NCBI GenBank assembly: GCA_003023745.1
Contig: PXYV01000007.1
Coordinates: 1-64,000, forward strand
Reading direction: 5' to 3'
Length of the DNA: 64,000 nt
Origin: Sulfobacillus acidophilus
Lineage (GTDB): Bacteria > Bacillota > Sulfobacillia > Sulfobacillales > Sulfobacillaceae
Of this stretch, positions 18,511 through 28,721 are shown piece after piece (position 1 is the first letter of the stretch; the number at the start of each line of letters is the position of its first letter). The translations under genes and the position numbers were made by a program. Under the pieces are notes generated by a model, which worked only from the letters and a program-made list of their open reading frames with translations, searched no databases and was not told the DNA's origin.

Positions 18511-20130
18511 CTAAGAAGATTGCTGGTCTTTCCCAACAGGCTCGTCACGGATGACGCGGCGCAGTATTTTGCCCACGGCACTCTTAGGCAGTTCGCTTCT
18601 CAGTTCAATGATCGTCGGTCGTTTATAAGCGGCGAGATTCGCGGCCAAGTACTCTTTCAAATCCTCCTGTGTCAATGTCCTGTTGGGTTTGGGTACAACC
18701 ACCGCCCGCACGGTTTCGCCCCGGTATGGATCGGGGGCCCCCACCACAACCGCTTCCAACACGTCCGGGTGGTTGTACAAGACGTCTTCGACCTCTCGCG
18801 GATAGACGTTATAACCGCTCGCAATAATCAGATCCTTGAGTCGGTCAACAATCGAGACGTAGCCCTCTTCATCACACGATGCTATGTCACCGGTTCGAAG
18901 CCACCCTCCATCTACCAGCGTCTTAGCGGTTTCGTCAGGGTTCTGCCAATATCCCTGCATCACCTGCGGACCTCGAATCCACAGTTCTCCCGCAGTGCCT
19001 AAGGGCACATCTTGGCCCGAGGCGGCATCCACGATGCGAAATTCGGTCGATGGCACGGATAGGCCCACAGTTCCGGCCTTGCGCACGCCCCAAGAGGGAT
19101 TGGCGTGGGTCACGGGAGAGGTTTCCGTCAGACCATAGCCTTCTAAAAGGGCGGCTCCAGTTCGCTCCTCAAATTGCCGGATTAAAGAGGCGGGCATCGG
19201 GGCACTGCCGCTGTTGCAAAACCGGATCGACTGAACGTCCTTTTGAGTCAATGACGGCACCTGCAAGAGCGCCACATACATGGTCGGAACCCCAGGCCAC
19301 ATTGTCACTTGATGGTCGCGAATAGCGGCAAATACTTCCGTGACCTCAAAGCGCGGCAACAGTATCATGCTCGCACCGAGGTAGACCGCCAAATTCATCA
19401 CGACTGTCATACCGTACACGTGGAACAGCGGAATCACCCCTAAAATCCGCTCTTCGCCCTCGTGATACTCGCCAAAAGCGCGCAGTTGCACGACGTTGGC
19501 GACGAGATTGCGGTGCGTGAGAATCGCGCCCTTGGAGCGGCCGGTCGTGCCCCCGGTATATTGCAGCACCGCCGCATCTCCAGCCTTGGTCGGCGCTTCT
19601 TGCGGGCTGGGTGCGAGGGCCGATGCCAGCACCGCCCCAAAATCTTCCACATTATCGTGGGCCACCTTGCCTTGAAAGCTCACTCCGATCACGACCTGAA
19701 GCGCCGTGTCAGAGCGAATGTTGGCCGCTCGCGGCAAGAGCGCATCTAACGTGAGTAACATGCGACTGCCGGAATCCTGGAGGATTTCGCGCAGTTCGCG
19801 TTCGACCAACAGCGGGTTAATTTGAGTCACGATCCCGCCCGCCAGCAAAATCCCGAAATAGGCAATCACGTACTGCGGAGAGTTGGGCAACATAATCGCC
19901 ACGCGCTCGCCAACAGCCAGCCCGCGATCTTGCAGCGCGCGGGCAAAACGCTGGGCGTCGCTCCACAATTGTTGGTAGTTCCAGCGCGCCTGATAGAAGA
20001 TAAGGGCGTCGTGATCAGGATAGAGTTGGGAAGCTCGCTGCAATAGATCTTGCACGCGCCAGTCGGGAACCTCAATCGTATGAGGCACACTAGGCGGATA
20101 AAGACGCCGGGCCAATTCCTCTAAGGGCAT
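18511..20130 (-). CDS. Long-chain fatty-acid--CoA ligase
   Basis: A 539-residue ANL-superfamily acyl-CoA synthetase. ATP-binding signature LQYTGGTTGRSKGAILTHRN is near residue 190, the adenylation motif GYGLTETSPVTHANP near 330, hinge DRLKDLIIASGYNVYPREVE near 430, and the catalytic lysine motif PKSAVGKILRR near the end. The YTGGTTG variant and overall order match FadD-type long-chain ligases. The start MPLEEL is chosen for GGGAGGAAAG eight bases upstream, trimming nine codons from the longest frame. It is monocistronic here; substrate length is inferred from family only. Confidence 0.9.
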   Translation of the reverse strand: MPLEELARRLYPPSVPHTIEVPDWRVQDLLQRASQLYPDHDALIFYQARWNYQQLWSDAQRFARALQDRGLAVGERVAIMLPNSPQYVIAYFGILLAGGIVTQINPLLVERELREILQDSGSRMLLTLDALLPRAANIRSDTALQVVIGVSFQGKVAHDNVEDFGAVLASALAPSPQEAPTKAGDAAVLQYTGGTTGRSKGAILTHRNLVANVVQLRAFGEYHEGEERILGVIPLFHVYGMTVVMNLAVYLGASMILLPRFEVTEVFAAIRDHQVTMWPGVPTMYVALLQVPSLTQKDVQSIRFCNSGSAPMPASLIRQFEERTGAALLEGYGLTETSPVTHANPSWGVRKAGTVGLSVPSTEFRIVDAASGQDVPLGTAGELWIRGPQVMQGYWQNPDETAKTLVDGGWLRTGDIASCDEEGYVSIVDRLKDLIIASGYNVYPREVEDVLYNHPDVLEAVVVGAPDPYRGETVRAVVVPKPNRTLTQEDLKEYLAANLAAYKRPTIIELRSELPKSAVGKILRRVIRDEPVGKDQQSS

Positions 20131-20949
20131 GTGCTTTCCTCCCTCGCTGAATATCATTTACAAATCCTAATTATTCGATAAATGTACCGATTTTCCTGCC
20201 AAGTGGGAGGAAGTCAGGGATTTGTCAAAGCCCAGCCCGACTAGGAGCGTGCTAGACCCGATCGGCCCCATCTCAACTTCCATTCCGAAATACGATGCGC
20301 CGTCACAGTACGCCACATGCACAGACGTCGCGCTTGTGTGACAGGCATTTTCCCGTAGCCTTCCATCAACTGGCTTTCGCCTCCCTTGCGCGATGTGATG
20401 TGCGCGACCTCGCGAATACGACAACCCGTACCGCGCTCAGGGCTATGGGCATCACGAAGCCCTGCGCGCGCCAGCGACCGCTAGATGAAGCTTTGTCTTC
20501 ATCCGCTCTCACCTATCCCCATCCCGGTTATTCACACCCTTGACATAGACCGTCGTTGGTTTTGAGGTGTTGCAAGGCAACACTCTGGAAAGCAGCAGCG
20601 ATGCTCAGTCCCCCCTGCGATCCATAAATCCCCACTTAGAAAAGAAGATTATTGAACGCTGACCGATCGAATGGTTTTTCATCTGGCTGCGCAACTGGAA
20701 GGTCAAATTCCATGGCGTTCTGACAACAAATTCAAAAGTAACCGCTTATCCGACGGGTCCGCACAGCAACATCTAGCGCGACCATTAGTAACTGGTGACA
20801 AGCCACGAACTCCACCCGGGCGAAAAGTCCTGGCGTGGTGTGAACACCTAGGAATCTCCGCCCATGGGACCGACCTGAACCGCTGTGGTTGACTACTTAA
20901 GGCGCTTGCGTCGTACCATACCGTGCACCTTGAGAAGCCAAAGCAAAGA
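20131..20949. other. Long stretch without a supported gene
   Basis: Short conflicting frames only. A minus-strand frame at 20167-20424 has no ribosome site or known motif. Confidence 0.4.
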
Positions 20950-21531
20950 TTATTTACCGCTGCCGGCGTCGACAGCCGCACGAGGCGCCCGCTGGCGCAT
21001 CCAAACCGCGCTGCCGATACTGGCTGCGATTAAAGGCAATGCAGCTGCCCATGGGACTTCGGGCAGTTGCCCAGTCGGGAGAACGGATAGATAGGTGAAT
21101 TGTGTTCCGTACTGCTCCTCGGAAAGGTCGGGAAAGCCTACGAAACGCGTGAAGATCACGCCCCCACCGCTAGCATTTAGCAGCGCCCCGATATCCTCAC
21201 CGTTTTGACCTCCGTTGGGTACTACAAAGCTATATTCATTCCATGTCGTTCCCCAACTGATGTTTTGGCTTTGAAATCCAGATGGAGTAAAGTTTCCCTG
21301 AATTTGGCCCACGTAGCTTACCGGCACCGTGTCGCTAAATCCGGATCCGCTTTCGTCAAACAGGGAAATGCTAGTGGCTTGCTGAAAGCTCGACGTGTAA
21401 ACGTCGACCGTCTCACCCGGGTAGAAGGACGGTCCCGTGTCAGCAAAACTCATCCCACTAGAGAATGCTAGAATGCTCGCCGCACCGAGCGTGCAGGTGG
21501 CGAACTTCGCAAACCTGGCACGGATTTTCAT
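20950..21531 (-). CDS. Secreted protein with PEP-CTERM/LPXTG-like sorting tail
   Basis: 193 residues. Residues 1-30 are a signal peptide ending SFADT. The middle (31-150) is a beta-rich, Ser/Gly/Thr-rich domain of no family I recognise. Residues 156-185 form a tripartite sorting-like tail: LPEVPWA, a hydrophobic helix (AALPLIAASIGSAVW), then a basic cluster (MRQRAPRA). This layout resembles PEP-CTERM or sortase signals, but the motif is neither a perfect LPXTG nor VPEP. The start is set by AAGGGGATGG nine bases upstream. No sortase or exosortase gene lies in the window. It is probably cell-surface anchored; function unknown. Confidence 0.75.
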   Translation of the reverse strand: MKIRARFAKFATCTLGAASILAFSSGMSFADTGPSFYPGETVDVYTSSFQQATSISLFDESGSGFSDTVPVSYVGQIQGNFTPSGFQSQNISWGTTWNEYSFVVPNGGQNGEDIGALLNASGGGVIFTRFVGFPDLSEEQYGTQFTYLSVLPTGQLPEVPWAAALPLIAASIGSAVWMRQRAPRAAVDAGSGK

Positions 21532-22299
21532 GTTCCATCCCCTTATCGTTTCGTGATATAGCCCTGTGATCTCCTCGATTCATCACGAGGTCATGCTGAT
21601 TCTAGCGGAAGGGATAGTAAAATAAAGTTTCAACTGCAATGTCAAATGTGTCTCACCAGGATGTTACGCGGCGTCCGCGAACCTTGCAGGGATCTGAACG
21701 TTTAAAAGATCCCCCTTAAACGAGCCATTGCGCACGGCATCGCCTAAGGATTTCGATGTCAGACGCTGGTCTTAGGCCGATCGCAAGCGGGCCAAGTCGT
21801 CGTTTTGACTTTATGCAAGTCATTGCCTGTTTGTGATGTTAACTCTCTACAACAGCATGCCCAGTAACTGTGAGCCTCCTTACGCACTTTACAGACCGTG
21901 AAGGGATCTCATAGTTGGTTGAGTGAGAACTCACCGACGGTGCCGCGTATACGATATCGCAACTATTCACCATCCCGAATTTTCCAAAAGAGAAACTCCC
22001 TCTAGGGGAGGGAGGTAATGTCGAACTGTTTGACGCGTTCGACGGCATTCTGTCGCGAGCCACCGATGACGTGCATCGATCCTGCCCAGAGGTCTCATGG
22101 ACTGAGAACGGGCAGATCCGCGAACAATCTGCGTCCGCTGCATGAGCTTACTGCACAACCATGCTTCGCAGGCCTGTACACCTTATAGATCGCGGACCAA
22201 TTTCAATAGCCCTCGGGGAGACAATGGCAAATGGTCCAGCCCAAACTAGCCTTCACAGACCATCTGCACTCGGCTATATTAAACGGAACCTCGCACGGC
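21532..22299. other. Long stretch without a supported gene
   Basis: A relatively AT-rich leader precedes the sorting-tail gene on the minus strand. The remainder has short overlapping frames without recognisable content. Confidence 0.4.
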
Positions 22300-23070
22300 T
22301 TACGCCAACGACCCTCCATCGACAACCAGCACTGTCCCCGTCATGTAGTCTGAAGCCCGCGAAGCCAGCAGCAGCGCCACCCCCTTGATATCGTCCATGG
22401 TCCCAAACCGCTTTAAAGGGATCATCTCCGTCAGCAAATCGCCATTTGCTTCCAATACGGCGCGGGACATTTTGGTCGGAAACCACCCGGGCGCAATCGC
22501 ATTGACCCGAATGTTATACGGCGCCCATTTGTGGGCCAAATCACGGGTCATAGCAATAATGGCGCCTTTGCTGGTGCTGTAGCCCACAGCATCCAGGGCG
22601 CGCGCATCAAGCCCGCTTAGACCAGCCACCGACGCAATATTAATAATGCTCCCGCCACCCGCCTGCTGCATCACCCGAGCCACCCGCTGACTCATCAGAA
22701 AGGTACCGGTCACATTAACCGCTAGGACTTTCTCCCAAGCCGACACGGACAGATCCAGCGCCGGCGCACCCCAACTCGTGCCACTATTATTCACCAAAAC
22801 ATCAATGCGTCCAAACGCATCCATCGTAAATTGCACCAATGCGTCAATATCGTCAATGTTCGTCACATCTAACTCCGCCGCTCGGGCCTCAAATCCTTCG
22901 GCGCGAAACACTGCCGCAGTTTCTTCCACGCTCTCGCGCTTGCGCGACGCCATCACGACCGCTGCCCCCGCTTCCGCCAAAGCACGCGCCATGGCTTCGC
23001 CTAACCCGCGCCCGCCCCCCGTGACAATGGCTACCTGTCCCGTTAAATCAAACAATTCCTGTACTCTCAC
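22300..23070 (-). CDS. SDR-family oxidoreductase (3-oxoacyl reductase-like)
   Basis: A 256-residue classical short-chain dehydrogenase. The Rossmann nucleotide motif TGGGRGLGEA is at residues 17-26, NNSGTS (variant of NNAG) near 92, and the catalytic serine sits in INIASVAGL near 145. The YSTSK active-site Tyr/Lys pair lies near 165, and the family-typical C-terminus ends TGTVLVVDGG. Basic residues after the first strand (ASRKRESV) suggest NADP(H). GTG start with AGGAGGG eight bases upstream. It could supply a 3-hydroxyacyl dehydrogenase step for the acyl-CoA cluster that starts 1.3 kb away, but nothing links them except proximity and strand. Confidence 0.9.
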   Translation of the reverse strand: MRVQELFDLTGQVAIVTGGGRGLGEAMARALAEAGAAVVMASRKRESVEETAAVFRAEGFEARAAELDVTNIDDIDALVQFTMDAFGRIDVLVNNSGTSWGAPALDLSVSAWEKVLAVNVTGTFLMSQRVARVMQQAGGGSIINIASVAGLSGLDARALDAVGYSTSKGAIIAMTRDLAHKWAPYNIRVNAIAPGWFPTKMSRAVLEANGDLLTEMIPLKRFGTMDDIKGVALLLASRASDYMTGTVLVVDGGSLA

Positions 23071-23339
23071 GTGCGATCCCTCCTGCCATCCCAGGCCGCT
23101 CTCCCCCGCCTGACTTCCGCATCGTCCGCAATTTTCAACTAGGCGGCTTGTCCCAGTGATTTAAAATGGGCATCAGGGCCCATTCACCGAGCCAATGCTG
23201 GTCAACGGAACACACCAGCCATTGCATCCTCTCCGTTGACCTGGACAACGGCTGGCTACACTATACGTCCAAGAACAGGGCTTCACAAGAGAATGCGGAC
23301 GTTATGCGCCAGTCATGGTACGGACCGGATAGCGGTGTT

Positions 23340-23890
23340 ATCTTCGCCAATCCCCCTGCATCCTGTTGACACCCTCGGCCCAATCCCAAGATTCGCCCCA
23401 CCATTCGGGGTTCCTATAGGATACGCCCCCGGGCGCTAACCTAAGCCTACCGCATTGCAGTCGGTGCTTAGGAAGACGCTCAGCCAGGGCCGTCGGCCAT
23501 GCGCATGAATCCAGGCACCAATCCGCCACATTGACCAGTCCCTGCACAATCAGTCGAAGGTCATGCCTGTATGCCCAATTGATAGGCGGATACACCACAC
23601 TGCGCGCATCTGCGCTCCGTGGTCGGCACCTCATGGTCGACCACAACCTCGGGCAGGTTCGACTGGCGGTAACGGCCATGACCGGGCGCACCCAATTGGT
23701 GTCCACGGGGTCTCCGATCGGCGGGGCTTTCGGTCAATCGAGTTGCCCCATGCGTTGAAGTCGGGGCATCCGCCACCAGCGGAAGGACCGCCGGACAGCG
23801 ACTCCGCTCCGATCGCGGCCCATCCACCTCCACCTGCAGTTCTTTCAGGGTCACCCGTAGGCGGTCGCGCTCCTCTGGTAGTGCATCGCG
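23340..23890 (-). pseudogene. IS66-like transposase remnant
   Basis: Frame-broken minus-strand pieces read PEERDRLRVTLKELQVEVDG (an N-terminal coiled coil). These are followed by GHQLGAPGHGRYRQSNLPE and VVVDHEVPTTERRCAQCG, a good match in style to the N-terminal Gly/His linker and zinc-binding CXXC of IS66-type transposases. Beyond it, YRHDLRLIVQGLVNVADWCL may be the continuation. No catalytic domain survives. Confidence 0.5.
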
Positions 23891-24326
23891 CTACGACGTC
23901 ACACCATCCAACCGCTGCCCGCCCTAGATCCTGAGCCTACGTCGCCAACCGTTCGATACGATAGTCTAAATGTCGGCGCAAGCCGTAGGTTGTGTGCGCA
24001 CACACTGCGATGGCGTCTTCATACGATCAACGCATACCAGAAATCTCTCAGAGTTCAGTCCTTACGACATGTCGATAACCGAATATGTACGCGGTCAAAT
24101 TCATTTGCGGATAGCCTGACGATCTTACTACAGACTAGCCGAACGCGTCACTGGGTGACACATTTCCACGAAAACGCCTACGAAATTTGTGCCACTTTCT
24201 TGTCCGAAAGATAGGCTTGCAATCCTACCCGGCCTTTTTGTTTCGTAGGTGTGGTGGAAGCTGTGCCTTGTAACCTGACTTACCTAGGGATGTATGTTAC
24301 AAATTACCGAAAGATGGTGAAGTGCA
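23891..24326. other. No supported gene
   Basis: Region downstream of the thioesterase stop with only short frames. Nothing recognised. Confidence 0.4.
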
Positions 24327-24752
24327 CTACTGACTATCCGGTGAACGGACTGGGCGTCGGAACAGTCGGTAGATGCCCGTACAACTGGCCGCTACCAAGC
24401 CCCAATCGTCATAAACTTCACCCACGGCAAACACAGTTGTTCCTCCCGCTTTAGTCACATGACCGCAACCAACAAGCGTCTCCTTCACATTCACCAGACG
24501 CTGATATTGAATATTGAGGGAAATGGTTGCATGTCGTACAACGTCTTCAGTCCATACAGATCGCACCGCCATTCCTAAGAGTCCGTCAAAAAGGTAGGCC
24601 ACAATTCCTCCGTTGATCGCGTTGGTTCCAGCCCCGCCGCGGTGATGATCCTCCACCTGCAGTTCTAAACGCGACCGGCCCTCGGCTGCCTCAACGATAC
24701 GAATGCCGGCCCACGAGAAAATCTCTGGACGAATAAAAGTTTCCTTGTTCAA
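24327..24752 (-). CDS. PaaI-family hotdog thioesterase
   Basis: A hotdog-fold acyl-CoA thioesterase of about 141 residues. The core helix signature NAINGGIVAYLFDGLLGMAV carries the Gly-Gly and the acidic residue typical of PaaI/YbgC enzymes, and VRHATISLNIQYQRLV and VTKAGGTTVFAVGEVYDD form the later strands. I place the start at a TTG preceded by GAGGAGGGG; an ATG at 24815, two bases after the TetR stop, would add 21 low-conservation residues. It is the last gene of the leftward acyl-CoA cluster. It probably releases CoA from stalled intermediates; substrate unknown. Confidence 0.85.
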   Translation of the reverse strand: MNKETFIRPEIFSWAGIRIVEAAEGRSRLELQVEDHHRGGAGTNAINGGIVAYLFDGLLGMAVRSVWTEDVVRHATISLNIQYQRLVNVKETLVGCGHVTKAGGTTVFAVGEVYDDWGLVAASCTGIYRLFRRPVRSPDSQ

Positions 24753-24817
24753 ATTCCGCCCCTCCTCACCCACTCTACCCAGAGATCCACATCGTAGGCT
24801 CACTTCCTTCTCCATCC

Positions 24818-25447
24818 TTAGACCTTGTCCACCGGACCGTACCCCACAACCCGTAAAACATGGTCACGATACAGGCTAATCAGTTCATCCAAGGGCATCG
24901 CCTCATCGTCTCCATACCATCGCGGAATCCAGTTCAACGACCCTAGAATAAAATTGCGCGTGGGGCGTACGGGAGCCGTCACAAATTGTCCTTGAGCCAT
25001 ACCGTCTTCTAAAATGGTATCCAATATTCGCTCGTATTGGTATAGCATTTGTTCCACCTTTTCATGTGCGGGATTGTCCAATATGGATTCGGTTTGTAGC
25101 AATGTCACCGAAAAGGGCATCTCCCGACAAATAAACCGTATGTGTGCGTCAACCCATTGACATAAGCGAACATTCGCGGGTTCCTCCGGGCCGATCGCCT
25201 TGACGACAAAGTCAAGTGCCGCCTGCGCACCGTGTTGCAGCACCAAAGACAAAATCTCTTGCTTATCCGGAAAATAATAATACAAGCTTCCCTTGGTCAT
25301 TTCTAAACGGGTGGCAATGGCTTCGAGAGTGACTCCGTGGTAACCTTGCTCCGCTAACACATACGCCGCCTGCCGTAAAATCTCTTGTCGACGTCGCGCT
25401 TCTCGGCGTTGTCGGTACCCCCTGATGTCTTTGCCCCGTACCCCCAT
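24818..25447 (-). CDS. TetR/AcrR-family regulator of acyl-CoA cluster
   Basis: A 209-residue one-domain-sensor repressor. The helix-turn-helix spans roughly residues 22-65 (ILRQAAYVLAEQGYHGVTLE, then MTKGSLYYYFPDKQEIL). The C-terminal ligand domain resembles FadR/KstR-type TetR proteins (TESILDNPAHEKVEQM, LGSLNWIPRWYG) that sense acyl-CoAs. It lies between the acyl-CoA ligase gene and the thioesterase gene, in the same direction, so it is the likely regulator of the cluster. A perfect 7-7 inverted repeat at 25520-25540, upstream of its start, is a candidate operator. Ligand identity is not visible. Confidence 0.88.
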   Translation of the reverse strand: MGVRGKDIRGYRQRREARRRQEILRQAAYVLAEQGYHGVTLEAIATRLEMTKGSLYYYFPDKQEILSLVLQHGAQAALDFVVKAIGPEEPANVRLCQWVDAHIRFICREMPFSVTLLQTESILDNPAHEKVEQMLYQYERILDTILEDGMAQGQFVTAPVRPTRNFILGSLNWIPRWYGDDEAMPLDELISLYRDHVLRVVGYGPVDKV

Positions 25448-25519
25448 GAGTTTTTCCGCCTTTCCGATGCCATTATCCCCCCCATAATATCATCTTGCCA
25501 CAATCCTTCTCCACCGGGT

Positions 25520-25540
25520 GACCCCGTCACAACCGGGGTC
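25520..25540. promoter_or_regulatory. Inverted repeat upstream of tetR (candidate operator)
   Basis: GACCCCG, 7-bp spacer, CGGGGTC. It is a perfect palindrome between the acyl-CoA ligase stop (25596) and the TetR start (25447). No T-run follows on either strand, so an operator is more likely than a terminator. Confidence 0.45.
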
Positions 25541-25595
25541 ATTGCCTCAATTCCCTGCTATTTACACCGGTGATTTGCCATCATCGCACTTCAGT

Positions 25596-27110
25596 TTAAT
25601 GTACTTGCCGTCCCTGATCCCGCCAGAATTCATCACGAAGGACATTCTTTTGAATTTTTCCAGTGGCGGTCTTTGGCAACTGTTCCATAAACACAACACG
25701 CCGTGGGGCCTTGAAATGCGCAAGTTGGGAACGACAATATTCCAGTAGTCCCGATTCATCAACCGTCGCCATTGGCTTTTTGACCACAGCTGCCAATGGA
25801 ACTTCGCCCCATCTCTCATCTGGCACGGCAATCACTGCGACTTCCAAAACATCGGGGTGCTTATATAAAACCTGCTCCAGTTCAACAGAGGCAATATTTT
25901 CTCCCCCAGAAATTATTAGGTCTTTCTTGCGATCGATAATAAAAATGTAGCCGTCACTATCTTCACGGGCGAGATCCCCAGTGTAAAACCACCCCTCTTT
26001 GATAGCCTCTGCACTGGCTTTCGGGCGGTTCCAATATCCATGAAACACATTAGGGCCACTGACAATCAATTCTCCGACTTCGTCGACGCCGACATCATGT
26101 CCTTGTGCATCAACAATTCGCGTTCTCATATGCATGAACGGCTTACCGATCGACCCCCGCTTGCGAATTGACTGGCCTGCAGGCATCGTGGAGACTGCGG
26201 GAGCCGTCTCGGTTAAACCAAAGGCTTCCCGAAAAGGAATCCCGTGTTCGTCAAAGAATTCTAGCACCGACATCGGCACTGGTGCCCCACCACCCGCCGC
26301 AAACCGCAAAGCTGACAAATCTCTACGCAGAAACGTCGGAGATTGAATCAGTGCTAACCAGTTCGTCGGAATCGCAAACATGCAGGTCACCCGTTCTTTT
26401 TCCATCCAATCCAGCGCCACTTCGGGGTCAAACTTATCCTGCAATATCACAGTTCCGCCCTTGTATAGCATAGGAGTGGTTAGAATGTTCAAGACAGCGT
26501 GAAAGATAGGGTTGACAACTAATGAGCAATCACTTGCCATAATGTCCCAGTCCGTCACAAACTCAATCGCATTCCATAAAAACATATCATGCGTTAGCAT
26601 AACTCCCTTAGGTCTCCCAGTTGTTCCCGATGTATACAACAGTGCCGCCACATCCGTCCCCAAAACTGTCGATTGTCCTGCGGGTTCATGGTTAACCATC
26701 CAACGATATGAGCCCCACTCGTGATCGCTTCTATCAACATTGATAACCTTCATCGCTTGTGGTTGCATTGCCGCAAGCGTCGGTTCAAATTCACCTTCGT
26801 ACACAAGCAATTCCGGCTGCGCGTCGTCTACAATAAACTGCACCTCATCGGGATTTAAGCGATAATTGATAGGGACAAAAATCGCCCCGATATAAGCACA
26901 GGCCATCAATACTACAACGAACTCCATGCGGTTCATCATCAACACTGCTACCCTATCTTGGGGTCGAACCCCCAAATCTTGCAAGGCAGTGCCCACATTT
27001 TGCATCTCTCGTTCCAGTTCCGCATAGGTGAGGCGGCCATGACGATCCACCAGTGCGTCTTTGTTTGGAGTGATTCGGGCACGATGACTGACCCAATCCG
27101 CAACTCCCAT
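25596..27110 (-). CDS. Acyl-CoA synthetase (AMP-forming)
   Basis: A 504-residue ANL ligase. Motifs: LLYTSGTTGRPKGVMLTH (about residue 160), EAFGLTETAPAVS (about 295), YTGDLAREDSDGYIFIIDRK (about 385), and PKTATGKIQKN at the C-terminus with the catalytic lysine. The start is at MGVADWVSH, with GGGGGG seven bases upstream, removing 13 codons of the longest frame. It lies 57 bp after the start of the adjacent ligase gene in a single leftward operon. It activates a carboxylic acid of unknown chain to the CoA ester that feeds the dehydrogenase and hydratase encoded upstream. Confidence 0.9.
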   Translation of the reverse strand: MGVADWVSHRARITPNKDALVDRHGRLTYAELEREMQNVGTALQDLGVRPQDRVAVLMMNRMEFVVVLMACAYIGAIFVPINYRLNPDEVQFIVDDAQPELLVYEGEFEPTLAAMQPQAMKVINVDRSDHEWGSYRWMVNHEPAGQSTVLGTDVAALLYTSGTTGRPKGVMLTHDMFLWNAIEFVTDWDIMASDCSLVVNPIFHAVLNILTTPMLYKGGTVILQDKFDPEVALDWMEKERVTCMFAIPTNWLALIQSPTFLRRDLSALRFAAGGGAPVPMSVLEFFDEHGIPFREAFGLTETAPAVSTMPAGQSIRKRGSIGKPFMHMRTRIVDAQGHDVGVDEVGELIVSGPNVFHGYWNRPKASAEAIKEGWFYTGDLAREDSDGYIFIIDRKKDLIISGGENIASVELEQVLYKHPDVLEVAVIAVPDERWGEVPLAAVVKKPMATVDESGLLEYCRSQLAHFKAPRRVVFMEQLPKTATGKIQKNVLRDEFWRDQGRQVH

Positions 27111-27167
27111 ATAGATCCCCCCTACCCCATTACTCGTTCCAAATCTCAACTACCTGTCGACAAATTA

Positions 27168-28700
27168 CTAATAGACAGAGCCATATCGCCGCCTCAGCGA
27201 CACCTTATCAACTTTTCCCGTTACAAGTTTAGGAATGGCATCAACAAATTCAATAAACTGCGGTTTTTTGTATCCCGCCATTGAAACACGGCAATACTCC
27301 CACACATCGTCCGCGGTTAACACGTCATTCCCAACCACCACAATCAATGCCTTGATACCTTCTCCCCACTTAGGATGCGGCACTCCAATCACCGCACTTT
27401 CGGCGATCTTCGGATGGCGATTAAGCACCTCTTCCACTTCAGTCGCAAAAATATTTTCGCCACCACTTTTAATCATGTCTTTCTTGCGTGAGACAAAATA
27501 ATATAAGTGATTCTCGTCCATACGCAACAAGTCCCCGGTGTGTGCCCACCCTTCCTTGTTATATGCCCTTGTTACGTCTGGCGATTTGAAATAACCTTGG
27601 GATACATTGGGCCCACGAATAATACATTCGCCAACCTCTCCCACTGGCACATCGCGGTCTTCATCGTCGACCAGCCGAACATCGCAAAAAGACACCGGCT
27701 GACCCACGGTATCTGCATTAATGGCCTGCATCGCCGGCGTGGTTATGGTAACTAAGGGCCCTGCTTCCGTTAACCCGTAGCACTTGGCCACATCCAATCC
27801 GTAGCTGCTGAGTAATGTATCGTGTGTTTTAACTGGCAACACACCACCAGCACTAAGACAACGTTGCATCGAAGATAAATCATATGCCTGTGAATCGGGA
27901 AGTTGCGCCAGCATGGTCCACATCTCAGGCGCCATATAAGTATAGGTGACCGATTCCTTGGCGATCGCCATGGCTAGATCGCGAGCGTTAAATCCGTGAC
28001 GCAGCGGTAAAATTATCACGGTCCCTCCACCAAACAACACAGGAAACACAATGGCATGCAGGCCCGCAGTATGGAACATGGGTATCGCCACTACGCCTAC
28101 CTTGAGTGCTTCAGCCCCTAATATGAGGTTGAATCCAACAGCGTTCCAAATCCAGTTGCCATTGGTCAACATCGCGCCTTTGGGTTCTCCGGTGCTCCCC
28201 GAGGTATACATAATTGCTTGAACATCGTCCATGTCGCCGGAAACGTCCAGTGATAAAACCGCATCGTCGTGACTCATCAAGTCTTCATACAATAGACAGT
28301 CCCTACTTCCCTGTCCGACGCGGCATATCCACCGCAATCCCAGATCACTCACGGCCAAACTTGCAATTGATTCTTCGAGAAAACCGTGATAGATGAGTCC
28401 GATGGCATCACTGTGGCGAGCAAAAAAGTGAATGTCTTCAGCCCGTAATCTAAAATTTAACGGCACCATACACGCACCAATTGTAGATAATGCAAAATTT
28501 ATCTCAAGCATTTCAACAGAGTTATCCATCAACAGTGCAACTTTGTCGCCCTTTCGCACACCTAACTTTACGAACCCCTTGACGAGTTTTTGAACGCGAA
28601 AGCGCAAAGTGTGATAGGTAATGCGACGTGATGCACAAATGACCGCTTCCCGGTTTGGTTGATAGTTAGCCCAATAATCAAGCACCGTAGCACAGTTCAT
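27168..28700 (-). CDS. Acyl-CoA synthetase (AMP-forming), second copy
   Basis: A 510-residue ANL ligase, clearly divergent from its neighbour at 25596. It has AIMYTSGSTGEPKGAMLTN (about residue 160), KCYGLTEAGPLVTI (about 295), HTGDLLRMDENHLYYFVSRK (about 385) and PKLVTGKVDKVSLRR at the end with the catalytic lysine. ATG at 28700 with GGAGGG five bases upstream is preferred over a GTG four codons earlier. Two different ligases in one operon imply either two substrates or activation of a cleavage product after chain shortening. It is slightly AT-richer than the flanks. Confidence 0.9.
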   Translation of the reverse strand: MNCATVLDYWANYQPNREAVICASRRITYHTLRFRVQKLVKGFVKLGVRKGDKVALLMDNSVEMLEINFALSTIGACMVPLNFRLRAEDIHFFARHSDAIGLIYHGFLEESIASLAVSDLGLRWICRVGQGSRDCLLYEDLMSHDDAVLSLDVSGDMDDVQAIMYTSGSTGEPKGAMLTNGNWIWNAVGFNLILGAEALKVGVVAIPMFHTAGLHAIVFPVLFGGGTVIILPLRHGFNARDLAMAIAKESVTYTYMAPEMWTMLAQLPDSQAYDLSSMQRCLSAGGVLPVKTHDTLLSSYGLDVAKCYGLTEAGPLVTITTPAMQAINADTVGQPVSFCDVRLVDDEDRDVPVGEVGECIIRGPNVSQGYFKSPDVTRAYNKEGWAHTGDLLRMDENHLYYFVSRKKDMIKSGGENIFATEVEEVLNRHPKIAESAVIGVPHPKWGEGIKALIVVVGNDVLTADDVWEYCRVSMAGYKKPQFIEFVDAIPKLVTGKVDKVSLRRRYGSVY

Positions 28701-28721
28701 AGCTCCCTCCACCTCACATAG

